NCBI GenBank assembly: GCA_020744225.1
Contig: JAGMWG010000014.1
Span: forward strand, 1 to 64,000
Length of the DNA stretch: 64,000 bases
Reading direction: 5' to 3'
From: Paraphoma chrysanthemicola
Lineage: Eukaryota > Ascomycota > Dothideomycetes > Pleosporales > Phaeosphaeriaceae
Positions 1-10,049 of the stretch are shown here, in pieces. The first letter of the stretch is position 1; each line of letters begins with the position of its first letter. The translations under genes and the position numbers were made by a program. The notes below the pieces were generated by a model. The model saw only the letters and a list, made by a program, of their open reading frames with translations, was not told the DNA's origin and made no database searches.

Positions 1-1190
1 CTATCGCTAACAGGCTCGAAGATAAACGACGCTAGCGCCTTAAGCAGTGCCTCTGTCTGAGCATTCATGTCTTCTCCGTCTAGAGCAACTTATAGACGTA
101 TAGCTAGTCGCTTCTGTATCTTAGTCTAGCAGAAGAGCTCGCGTGCGTTCTTTATTATATCTACTGCTTTTACGTAACCTTAACGTCGTCAGTAATAGCT
201 AATGCTGTTGCTCTTGCTGTTGCTATTACTGTTGCCCTCGCGTCTAGAAATTAAACTCGTACTATTACTATTCTTACTACTGTTAGTAGTAACGCTGTCA
301 CTGTTAATATTATTGTCTTAACGAGCTCTTATCTGCGTAATTCTACTCTTCTCGTCTGTAATAATGCGAAGAAAGTAGTAGATAAACTTAACTATATAGC
401 TCGCATACTAGGCTTAACTCTCTAAGTTCTGCAGTTAAGTAATTAGCTGCTAATCGACCTCGTGTTATTTTGCACTCTTTAGCTATTATCGCGTCTTATA
501 TGTAAGCGTCGACAAGCTCTTAACACTTCTTTTAACTAGCAGCTTTGTTAGCTTAGTAGTCTGCTTTAGCTTTACCTCGTTTGCGTTAGGCAGTTAAATC
601 TAATACACAAGATGCATTTAGTTCCGTTTTGCAAGATGCTCTAGCTACCTAGTCTACTTAAACTAGCTAGTTCTGTCTGTCTTTACTGCCTCCGCGTCTA
701 TAACCTGCGCCTTTTCTTTCTCTAACTGCTTCGTCTTACTCTAACTAGTGAGTAGCTTGTTTACCTTATCTTGCACCTTAACTACGGCAGATAGCTTATT
801 CTCGTTATTAGCTTTATTAACTACAAAGTATTGCTGCAGCCTACTAGTTTAAAAGAACGTCTGCACCTTAACTTCTGTATAGAACTTACTTGTATTGCCT
901 ATCTATTGCAGCTTATAATCCGTCCTGCAGTATGTCTAGAAGCTGACTTTATTAATAGAAATATAATCGCAGTCTATATTAGTGCATTAATACCTACTTA
1001 GCGGCTTTCTAAGCTCTTAAATTAGCCGCCTTATTAGTAACAGCAAGTGCACCTAATTAGTCTACTTAGCTTAATTAACTATAGTGTAGCTATACGTCTT
1101 AGCAAAAACCTTGTTCTCTTTAAGTTATATAGTACAGTAGTCGTAAAGATGTAAAATAGAATATTATGTAGAGATACAAGACAAAATTCT
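1..1190 (-). pseudogene. decayed OrsD/DUF3505-like gene, copy A (N-terminal part, runs off the window)
   Basis: Read on the minus strand, this stretch keeps long reading-frame segments broken mainly by TAG/TAA codons that RIP would create from CAG, CAA or TGG. Between about 960 and 840 the frame gives VKVQTFF followed by LQQYFVV, a pattern I associate with the Cys-rich N-terminal region of fungal OrsD/DUF3505-like proteins. A charged, probably coiled segment follows at about 800-690. An imperfect GTTGCT repeat at about 200-235 also lies in this copy. The upstream Cys/His part is too decayed to read safely. The other end is lost at the window edge. It is similar in plan to copy B next to it but not identical. 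Family assignment is from memory of family motifs and is moderately sure. Confidence 0.5.
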
Positions 1191-1277
1191 ATCTATAAAT
1201 TACATGTGTACATAAATTAATTAGACATTAAAATATTAGCTTATATAGCTACTACTTTCTAGAAACTGTATTATAAA

Positions 1278-4140
1278 TTATCTCCTTCTCTTATATTCTT
1301 GCTCTAACTTTACAAGTTCTTGTCTTATAAGCTTGATTTTTTTAAGCGTTAGACTTAAGAATATATCTTTAGTATACTTGCGCTTTCTTAAGTAAAACAA
1401 AGCTAGAGTAGCTACGCTATTATTAGTAGACTTCTAAGAGAGATTTATGTTATTATTAGATAGGTCTACTTCTAACACAGCTTTTGTTAACCTAATATTA
1501 CTTAGGCCTAGGCAATAGCTAGGCGCCTATAAACTAGCGCTATAGTACAGTTAGTCTATGTCTGAATCTATATCTATAATATATAGATCCTTATTAGTAA
1601 TAGCTAAAAATTAATACTATACTAGGCTGTTCTGGAAGTAGCGCTTAATTAAGTCTAGTTAGAGTTTAGCTAGATAAGCTCGATCTAAGCCATATGCCCC
1701 CGCGCGTATTAAGAGTTTATGCCTAGTCTAGAAAGATAAGAGGCTAAGAAACCTATTATAGTTATTAGAGGTGTTTAGGTCAAAGAGTTGCTGTAGTGCA
1801 GAGAGATGCTTTTTGCTAATACTAATTACTATCTACTAATATATCTAGAAATAGAGTAGTATAGGGCACTCTAAGGTAGACTCTTAAAGGTACCTAGAGT
1901 AAGCGGCTAAGCTAAAATAAGCTGTAGAGTTACTATATATAGTAAATAGATGCAAATTAGTGGCTGCTGTTGCGCTAATTAGCTTTATCTGTTAGGTAAG
2001 GAAATTGCTAAACAGCTTTATATAGGCTAAATAGAGGAAGAGTACTTACTTAATAATTAGATACAGAACTCGAACAATAAAGAAGAAGTTGTTCGACTTT
2101 ATGCTAGCTTTGTTGTACGAGAACACTAGTATTACCTATTCTTTGTAAACAAAAATATTGCGTAGTACAGCAGCTGTATCTGCCTATTAGATAACGTAGA
2201 GCTCTTCTCCTTGTACTAGCATGCTACTCGTTAAGTGAATTCCTGCAAATAGAAGTCTTAGAAAGCAGTTACGTTACTTAAGATAAGCTACTGCTCGTTT
2301 ACGGCTATTACTCTGTAAGGAAAATCTGCTCTTGTCTAGTAAGAAAGCTTAACAACTAAGGTGTTTAAAGCTAGTCTAGAGCTAATTGCGTAGCTCCCTT
2401 AGAAATAAATACCTTAATTAATGCTTTGCAATATTATCTTGAATCTCACTTAACTTAACTTTTAGCTACTAGTTAAATATTAACTTGCGTGCCTCCTGCT
2501 CTAACTTTGCGAGAAGGAGGTAGACTGTTTAACGGAATTCTTGTATAGTAATATAAGAGCTAGTAATCTTAAGCTTCTAGCTATTAAGTAACTAGAAAAT
2601 ATTAGTGCGCGTGCTCTCGCGTTTTGTAATAGCTCTGCCGTGTTAAAGATATTTAATTAAGTATCTAATTAGAGAGAAACTGTCTCGTTGTAGGTACTTT
2701 AGCTGAATTTTGGCACAGAGTTGCTTCTCTTAGTCTAGGTATATTACTTACGCAGGCTATAAGATTACTAGAGTTTTGTATACTTGTAAAGGTAAGGCAT
2801 ACTTAAGTAGAATAAGCCTCTCTGTCTAGAGTAAGGCAGATAAGTATAGTGTATAGTTATATGCTGTATGGTAGACGAGCTCGTATAGATAAATTCCTAG
2901 AATACTTAAGAAATTAATAATAGCTTTGCCTTCTGTAACGCTATCTGTAGATATATTAGTCTAAAATATAGCTAAGAGCTAAAATAGAGTCTCTAATAGG
3001 TTAGTTAGGAGGCTAGAAGTAATAAGAGAGAGTCTAGCTTTTGTTTATAATAGCGCTGCAAGACTAGTCTAGATATAGTCTATTATCTGCACTTGAGCGG
3101 TAGAGAGCTGAAGTCTGTATATCTCGTACGTATTCTAGTCAAAACGCTGATATACCTGCTATAATTAGAAGATATAGCAGAGAAACTAGTTAAGGTATAA
3201 GCAGTATCTAGATCGTGTAGCCTATTGCTAGGGTAGCTTAAATAAGTATACGTAGAAATACTAGCTCTAGCTGTACAACTAGCAACACATAACTTGTAGT
3301 GTGTGCGCTAATATCTCTTTGCACTAGTCTAGCACAAGTCTAGTAAGTTTAATTAGCTTCTGTAACCTCGCCTTAGAAGTAGAACAGCTAATCCACTCCG
3401 TATAGTTCTAGAATTCTAGGTAAAAGTCTTTATCGTAGTAAGAGAGTATTGTTGATGTAGATACGATTAAGTAGAGTAGCCTGTGCGTAAACTATTAGAG
3501 CCATTTATAACTACAAAGCTAGTCTGTGTTCTTATTGTACTCTAACTCCTTACTAAGAGAAGTAGACTCTTGCGTCTTATTAGCAAGTCGTGTCTCTTTC
3601 TTAGCCTCTATCTTAAGAAGAGCAACAGCTTTAGAGTCTAGTTCCTCTACGCGCAGGCTTTGTATACTAGTATATAGTTTAGTGCTTTACTTAGAATACG
3701 TTTAAGTCGTATCTACACGCTAATATCCGCTTACATTACTCTTGTATACTACCTATCGCTGAAGGGTGCAAGATACGTTACTTCTTTCTATCTTCTCTTC
3801 TCTTCTCTAGTGTGCTTTTCTAAGGTGAGTTTAATAGGCAGCCTAGCTTACTCTTGAATAGGCGCAATATTTGCAGTAGTAGCTAGAAATTAGTGTTGCT
3901 AAGAAGTCTAAAGGTAGCGATCCGTTAGGAAGTAGAACTACATCGCTATTAATTTGCGAGACAGAGAGATTCTAGTATTTAGCTACGATAGCCTTACATA
4001 AGCGGCCTAGAATATTATAATAGTCTTAGAGGTAGTTATGCAAGGTCTTAAGTAGGATTACGCTCTTACAGAAGTAGTAGAGTAGGTGTTTATATTGTGA
4101 GAGGTAGGTAATGATATTAGGTAGGAAAGATGTGTTGACC
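1278..4140 (-). pseudogene. decayed OrsD/DUF3505-like C2H2 gene, copy B (nearly full length)
   Basis: On the minus strand the frame can be followed from about 4140 to a TAA at 1278, with many RIP-type stops. In order: an N-terminal C2H2-like finger at about 3870-3800 (CKYC then HLRKAH); a charged segment at about 3660-3540 that includes KTQESTSLSKELEYN; a segment at about 2250-2150 with HLTSSMLVQGEELYVI; then ADTAAVLRNIFVYKE and FSYNKA at about 2170-2080; and a C-terminal part with RAGAYGLDRAYLAKL near 1690. These resemble the HLTSGQPARGEE and YHK blocks of the large fungal proteins found with OrsD-like N-termini and telomere-linked RecQ helicases. The length (about 950 codons) fits. No helicase domain is seen after the stop, so this is either a helicase-less member or one separated from its helicase. 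It cannot be expressed as a protein. Confidence 0.6.
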
Positions 4141-5003
4141 TAGTAGTTACACGTTAGAAAAGGAAAACGTAATTAGGCACTCAAACTAGAATAGCTCTAC
4201 CTTAGTTGTCTCTAGATTGCTAGTGTATACAGTCTAAGAGTATCGTATAGCAGCTGCAGAGTAGTAGGAATTAACTATACGTTATTGCGTCGTTAGGTAA
4301 TGAGATAATAGCTTAAGTAAAGTGAAGGCGGATGTAACGAGGGAATAATCGAGACTTATTATTAATCTCGTTTATTTCGCTTGCACGGTTAGCGCTACGC
4401 CTCTACTTTGATTATTTCCTCTGCAGCAGTAGAGTGAAACCTTTTAGCTTTAAGGCTTTATTCATATATAGTTAATTCTACCTAACATAGACATCTTCCT
4501 ATAGAGATCTCTTTAAAGTTTACCTTCTCTAGAGATAGCGCAGCTTAAAACAATATGTTAGGTAATCTTGTTGTTGCTTTAGTGCTTGTGATGATGATTG
4601 TAGTGCATTAACTATAATACTAGCCTTAAAGCAGTTAGCTTTAGGGGCTGAACTAGATCTAAGGCCAAAAGTAGCGAAAATGGGGTGCTGGTTCAGGAAT
4701 TAGGCCTGTGTTGGAGTGGTCGCATGAATGTAGGTTCTACTAGCGCTAAATTAAATCGGGAAGAGTCTTCTTGGAAAATGATTAACAGTTAGTAACAACC
4801 TAACTTAACTACTACCTACAGCTCGTATGACTACGACCTAACTCTTACCTACTAGTAGGTACCTTAAACTTATTTACTAGCCTAATACTAGGAGAGGTCT
4901 AGTAACTAAGTACGTCGTGCTTAGTTGATTAGTATGATCAGTGCTGCTTAGTGCTTAGTCTGCTCAGCTTGCTCAGTACCTAACATGGTCTAGCGTACTA
5001 ATC

Positions 5004-5013
5004 AAGTCACGTG
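5004..5013. promoter_or_regulatory. CACGTG palindrome at the edge of the AT-rich block
   Basis: A 10-bp perfect palindrome centred on the E-box core CACGTG lies near 5004-5013, just where base composition starts to recover. CACGTG is the core bound by bHLH proteins in fungi. It is downstream of the HET gene (which runs toward it), so a promoter role is not obvious. It could be chance. Confidence 0.25.
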
Positions 5014-5270
5014 ACCTGCAGCCCTGCGGCGCAGCATCGATAGTTAGTTTCCATGAGCTTCTTGTCAGCAACCCGTCAGCATCTAATTAGAGTACAATTA
5101 GCTGCTTTCGGTCTGCTTCCTAAGGCAACCGTAACAATATGCTGACCCTTTACTGACCCCCTTCCTTCTTGGTTTCATACAAAACCTTTCTAATCCTGAG
5201 GTTCGTAACAGCAGCTTACTACGGAATACCCTACTAGACTCCAATGAACTTTTCCTAACGTACCTGTACC

Positions 5271-7640
5271 TTAACTAATTACAATCTGGCTTCTAGTAGC
5301 TAAGCTCTGAGCACTGTTTTGTACTCCTGACCCATCCATGATACCGTGCACATAGGCTTCTCCGACCAATAGATGATGGTTACTACTAGTTGATCTCAGG
5401 ATGAACGGCATTTCAGTGCCCGGGAGAAGCCAGACCTCATCTCCATCAATGACATTAGGATCACCCAGCCCCACCAATTTGCCGTCAGTGACGAAGAGCA
5501 GCCGGCCGCACACACGAGCTATGACGCTGGCGTAGGAGTTGGCCTCTGCCTCCACTATCGGGATCGGTTCTTGCTCATCCTCACGAAGACGCCGATAATA
5601 CTCCGCAAGTAGTGGATCCTGATCTATCATTGCGAGTGTGGGGTCGTTCTTTCGGACAGGAAGCTGGCTCGTGCCATTTGTGATGTTGTGCACAGCTACG
5701 CAAGATATGCACGTGTCATCAACAGCACTTGCAATGCTGTTGCTCATCATCGCAGGTTTCGTCCCTTGATTAAATGATCCCTGAATTGCATCTTCTTCCA
5801 GGTTTTGTCTGCCGCTCGAAGCGTCGACAGCTTGTGAGTCATAACGGGATCCTTTGCGACCGCAGGTGCACACTGCACCAACTCGGTGGCTAAGAAGTCG
5901 AAAGAGATATCGACCTTTCGCATCCGCTTCAAGTTCATTCTGCCACCCTGTGATATCGCCCGGGTCATCAAGGTCAGTCGTCACACCTTTGTCGGTCATG
6001 CACCGCCGAGGATGGTGCCTTTGGTATTCTACGGCAGCAGTGTCCACAATGCGCGTTAGCTTCCAAAAATGCAGAAAGTGAATATAGTAGTCGTCCGTAA
6101 CTGCCACGCGATAACGGTTCCGGTTTGCTATCAGAGTCCTCCACATAGCATTGATTACTAAACCTCCGGAAACGTAATTGTCGTCCATGATCCCAAGTTG
6201 TTTCATGCATTTGCTCCAGGCATCTACAAAAATCAATGGTTTGCGGAACGAAGGGAACATGTCGAAATGTTCTCCTTCTAATGGACAAGACGCCCATCGA
6301 ACGACGCCTACTCGAGTTCCCCGGAGATGTAACCGACGTCTATCTCCAGAAATGGCAATCTGGCCAGGGAAGAGTGAAGCCTTATAGCCACTTTCCTCCA
6401 AACCCATGCTTAAGTTCAGCAGCTTCTTGGTGGCTTCACCATCAGTATTGGTCGAGGCGCTCCAATCTGGGACCCACGATGGTAACTCGGCTTGCCTTCC
6501 TGGATTATTCACTGCATAAGCCAACACGCTGAGCCCGTAGCGCCTCTTCATGAGCTGACTTGCTAACTGGGTGAACATATCAGTCACCGAAATTCTGTAA
6601 TCTGGCTCAAATAGTGCTGATGCTTCGTTACCAGGCTCGCCATGAACATCGCTAGCAAGACCATAAAGTGCATACACCTTATCTCGCGGGTCGCCGGATC
6701 TGAAGCGGTGAGTGGCGGCGAGCAGATATAGAAGCTCTCTATTGGACGTCGCACTTCGTATATCCTGCAGCACGCACACATTAAGAAAGTTGGTCGCCAA
6801 TTTGCCGCTGTCGACGATACCGAGTTCGTAAAGGAATCTGGCCGAGCAAGCGATTGCTTTCCATCGAACCAATCTTGGTCCACACACGACAAGTGGCTCC
6901 TCTTTCGCAAGCACGATCTCCTGTATGATCCACATGCGTGAAAAATACTCCCGTCGCCAGAAATTGCTGAGCGCGTTCCACTTGAGAGAGTCGTGCGGTG
7001 GGATTGGCGTAAGCGCAGGATCGATTTGCTTGAAATATCCGCTCATAAAGAGCTGTTTCACTTCCTGGGCACGTTCGGCGGACTGCGAAGCATCCACAGA
7101 CGCCCCGAACAGGACTTTCAGAACATCCCAAGCATCATCGAGGTCGGAGCTCTCCTCGCCGATGTACGAGACTACACGCTCTGCTCGACTGTAGATGTCT
7201 CCCATGATCTTGACTTGAGAACTTCGTTCATCCAGGTCTTCCTGGTTGATACACAAGGCATCGACCCAGAAGTAAGGACTTAGCTCTTTTTTTCTCTCAC
7301 GCAGCCAACGCAAAGCACGACCTAAATTGAGCCCAATTTCGATTGATATTCCATTGCAGATAATGTCTGCCGTAGACTTAGGATCACCCCAAACGTATGA
7401 AAGTGCCGAAAATGGCGGGGTAATCTCCAGAATGTGGTGACTGATGACACAAGTGAGCGACTCGCCGTAGTAGCCGTCCTCGATTTGCAACAGACGGATT
7501 GACCGCGCATTCTCCAATAGCTCGTAACTTAGCCTGTTAGCCATTGTGATTCTTGAGGGTGGTGATGACATTGTTTTCGTTCCGCGGGGTAAGAGATCTG
7601 GATGTTCAGCTGAACAAGTCACAAGACAGAACACGGACAT
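5271..7640 (-). CDS. HET-domain (heterokaryon incompatibility) protein
   Basis: A single 789-codon open frame starting at an ATG. The HET domain (PF06985) covers roughly residues 75-250: FSALSYVWGD near residue 78, then FWVDALCINQEDLDERS and IYSRAERVVSYIGE. These are the family's usual signature blocks. The rest is the long variable C-terminal half typical of single-domain HET proteins, with no NACHT, ankyrin or WD repeats visible. In-frame Met codons at 24 and 33 are also possible starts. Family knowledge: HET proteins take part in non-self recognition and regulated cell death in filamentous ascomycetes; the partner and trigger cannot be told from sequence. It stands alone, next to the RIP-degraded block. 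No frameshift or stop is seen, so it appears intact. Confidence 0.85.
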   Translation of the reverse strand: MSVFCLVTCSAEHPDLLPRGTKTMSSPPSRITMANRLSYELLENARSIRLLQIEDGYYGESLTCVISHHILEITPPFSALSYVWGDPKSTADIICNGISIEIGLNLGRALRWLRERKKELSPYFWVDALCINQEDLDERSSQVKIMGDIYSRAERVVSYIGEESSDLDDAWDVLKVLFGASVDASQSAERAQEVKQLFMSGYFKQIDPALTPIPPHDSLKWNALSNFWRREYFSRMWIIQEIVLAKEEPLVVCGPRLVRWKAIACSARFLYELGIVDSGKLATNFLNVCVLQDIRSATSNRELLYLLAATHRFRSGDPRDKVYALYGLASDVHGEPGNEASALFEPDYRISVTDMFTQLASQLMKRRYGLSVLAYAVNNPGRQAELPSWVPDWSASTNTDGEATKKLLNLSMGLEESGYKASLFPGQIAISGDRRRLHLRGTRVGVVRWASCPLEGEHFDMFPSFRKPLIFVDAWSKCMKQLGIMDDNYVSGGLVINAMWRTLIANRNRYRVAVTDDYYIHFLHFWKLTRIVDTAAVEYQRHHPRRCMTDKGVTTDLDDPGDITGWQNELEADAKGRYLFRLLSHRVGAVCTCGRKGSRYDSQAVDASSGRQNLEEDAIQGSFNQGTKPAMMSNSIASAVDDTCISCVAVHNITNGTSQLPVRKNDPTLAMIDQDPLLAEYYRRLREDEQEPIPIVEAEANSYASVIARVCGRLLFVTDGKLVGLGDPNVIDGDEVWLLPGTEMPFILRSTSSNHHLLVGEAYVHGIMDGSGVQNSAQSLATRSQIVIS

Positions 7641-7930
7641 ACTCCCGTTCGTATATGATTGGTACCTATAACGAGGAGTTCAGCTTCTGAAAATAGCTCT
7701 CGCGCATAATTAGCGCGGGTAATTTAACGTGTCTAGGGCTATGCATCTAGTTTTCGTGGTTCCTGGGACCGCCCCTCCGTCGTTCTTGTCCTCTCATCTA
7801 TAATCTCACTTTCGCTGCAGGCATTAGCTAGTAGGAGTTAGGTATTTAGAACATTTAAGTTACATAAACATTTAGTACAGTGGAGAATATCATGCATTAT
7901 AAGAAGTCCTAGAGCTAGGCATATACAAAT

Positions 7931-9331
7931 CTACGTAGAGCGGCAGGTGAACGGCTTATGCGCAGTTCCGGTCGAAGTAAGTTTAATGATATCCGCAATT
8001 GTCGCATACGATCCCGCACCTAGCGTGACAATACCAATGACGAACGCCAACAAGCAGGCAGCGCTCATGGCCAGATTTTCCTTCGCAAAGGGGCTGCCCG
8101 TGCGCAGGAGGCGATACCACATCACTGAGGGAATCCAAAATGAGAAGCCGGAGACGAACAGCGCGGAGGCGAGGGACAACAGGTCGGAGAAGATGGGAAT
8201 CGCTTCGGCAATGACCCACGCGATGATTGTGAAGATGACGACGAGCACGATCCACGAAGCCCAGCCAGCGACGGTGTTGATGTATTTGAGCACTGAGTGC
8301 TTAAACATGCGGCCGTGGATATAGCGCAGGGCGACGGTTGTGTTAATGCTGCCGGAAATGAAGATAACCGGGAGTGCAACGCCAAATGCAATCTTAGAAA
8401 CAAGCGTGCCAGCGGAGAGGAGTGCTGGGGAATCGACACCTTTGCCTATGAAAGCGTAGCACAGGGCGCCGGTAAGCGTGTAGATGCAGATTTGAATAAC
8501 ACCAGAGGCCCAGATAGACTTCATGTATTCCTGGGGCGTGTGCATTTCGTCCATAAAGCTGAATTGCCCAATGGCAAAGCTGAAGGCGAAGATGATATTG
8601 GAGACGGCGACGAAGGCTTCGGAGAAAGTCAAGTCTTCTTTGGGCCAGGCTGACCAGTCCACAGCAGCCATGCCGCCAGTTTTGTCGGTGGCTTGAACAC
8701 CGGTTGCGATGACGGTGATGCCAATCGCGATTAGAATGGAGGCAAAATCGATGTATCCGAGAATCGCGACTTCGGAGAAGGAGGGCGGAATGGCGAGAAT
8801 CAGCAAGATGATGGCGGAGACGACAGAGAAAACAATGGAGCAGACGTGGCCGCCGTTGATGTTGATGAGCGCAATACTGCCCGTCAGCGCGTGCGAACCA
8901 ACGACCATGAGAAGCTCGAGCACCAGCGCGGCTCCGAAGAGTTCGTAGCCGAACCGGCCGAGCAGAAGACGACCTGCATCGGCGTAGGACGCGACTTCAG
9001 GGAACTTCAGCTTCACCTGACCCACGATGTAGCTTGTAAAGATGGCAACGCAGCCGAGCCCGACGGTCAGCAGGACACTGGGGATCATGCCGAGGGTTGC
9101 GTAGGCCTGGGGCAGAGAAAGCGCGCCGAGAGCGATGGCCTCAACGATGGTGACGACTGCGAGGCGCTTCCAGCCCAGGCGATGAAAGTGAGCATCGCCG
9201 TCTTTGGCGATTTGTTTCGCACGCTGCGAGTCCCAGACCTCGCCCTCGCCGAACACTTGCTTGTCAGCCATGTTGGAATCTTCGTAGCTCTTCTCGTTCT
9301 TGCGTCGCGCGGACGAGATGTGGTCGGACAT
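7931..9331 (-). CDS. neutral amino acid transporter, AAAP (Aa_trans) family
   Basis: An uninterrupted 466-residue frame from an ATG. After a hydrophilic N-terminus of about 50 residues there are about eleven hydrophobic segments. The first carries VEAIALGALSLPQAYATLG, the usual start of the Aa_trans domain (PF01490) in fungal permeases of the Neurospora mtr type. Family role: proton-coupled import of neutral and aromatic amino acids at the plasma membrane, or export from the vacuole; the two cannot be told apart here. The C-terminus (TAHKPFTCRST) is short and Ser/Thr-rich. A TATA-like ATATATAT lies about 170 bases upstream. Neighbouring genes do not suggest a shared pathway. Confidence 0.85.
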   Translation of the reverse strand: MSDHISSARRKNEKSYEDSNMADKQVFGEGEVWDSQRAKQIAKDGDAHFHRLGWKRLAVVTIVEAIALGALSLPQAYATLGMIPSVLLTVGLGCVAIFTSYIVGQVKLKFPEVASYADAGRLLLGRFGYELFGAALVLELLMVVGSHALTGSIALININGGHVCSIVFSVVSAIILLILAIPPSFSEVAILGYIDFASILIAIGITVIATGVQATDKTGGMAAVDWSAWPKEDLTFSEAFVAVSNIIFAFSFAIGQFSFMDEMHTPQEYMKSIWASGVIQICIYTLTGALCYAFIGKGVDSPALLSAGTLVSKIAFGVALPVIFISGSINTTVALRYIHGRMFKHSVLKYINTVAGWASWIVLVVIFTIIAWVIAEAIPIFSDLLSLASALFVSGFSFWIPSVMWYRLLRTGSPFAKENLAMSAACLLAFVIGIVTLGAGSYATIADIIKLTSTGTAHKPFTCRST

Positions 9332-10049
9332 GTTGAGACTTGAGAAACGAGAAGGGTGACAGAAGACGGTACTGAAAATTCCGGGAGACGTGGAGCTTCA
9401 GAGTCCGCTAGCGGAAATTAGAGGACTGAAGAGGAGCAGACTGGAAGGCAGAGCGAAGACACCGAGCCCTCTCCACACAATGCGAGATGCCCCATGGTAC
9501 ATATATATGCAGGCAGGTTCCCCGCAAGCTCGAAAGAAGTAATGGAATTGACATAACAAGATACCCTTATCTCAACACGTGGAGAATGAGCGCACAGGTC
9601 GGCATCTCGGTCGCGCGGTGCAGCGTCTGAGCGCTTGACTTGCTGCTCACGATGATTTTTGTGGTGTAATGCGAAGCATTCGAGAAGCTTTGGGCGTGGC
9701 TAGGCATGCAGACCCATGCTAAGCGCCGCGATAGCCTTTCCTGAAAGCGATAGATAGGCGACATGTTCTAGCTTGTACAAGACTAGCCGCCCACTCAACG
9801 GCTACACTATCGCTTAGCTGAAAAATCTTGAAGCACTACTTCGGTTCAGGGTGGATTTCGTGTGTCGTCAGATTCTTCATATAAGTCCATGCTTGACCAT
9901 TCGAAGCATAGACGTAGCCGTCTTTGGTCGTAGCATCGCATTGCGCCCATGCGCATTACACATCTTTTCTGGGATGCGACCTGCAATGATGCGGTTATTC
10001 AAGGCGCAGGTTAATCGTGCAGATAGAAGAGATATTCGACTATTGATCG
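9332..10049. other. intergenic; TATA-like element at about 9500-9510
   Basis: This is the 5' side of the amino acid transporter and the 3' side of the next gene, both on the minus strand. The only element I pick out is a TATA-like CATATATATG near 9500, about 170 bases before the transporter start. Short open frames here have no recognisable content. Confidence 0.4.

Larger units (their letters stand above)
1..5000. repeat. AT-rich, RIP-like degenerate block
   Basis: The block is dominated by CTA, TAG, TTA and TAT words while CpA and TpG are scarce. This is the pattern left by repeat-induced point mutation, which turns CpA into TpA on either strand. CpG is retained, so the block is not simply low in GC. 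No intact gene is present. Two decayed gene copies are recognisable on the minus strand (listed separately). From about 4140 to 5270 I recognise nothing except short microrepeats around 4939-4976 and a CACGTG palindrome near 5004. Base composition returns to the genome average after about 5020-5270. Confidence 0.8.

Noticed and set aside
2700..2950. Possible Copia integrase fragment (YELVYH-like words) on the minus strand
   Set aside because: The same strand gives a better and longer fit to the OrsD/DUF3505-like protein through the whole block, and no GAG, protease or YVDD motif could be found.
4785..4990. Solo LTR or telomere-like repeats
   Set aside because: Only short imperfect microrepeats are present; no TG...CA ends with target duplication and no TTAGGG array.
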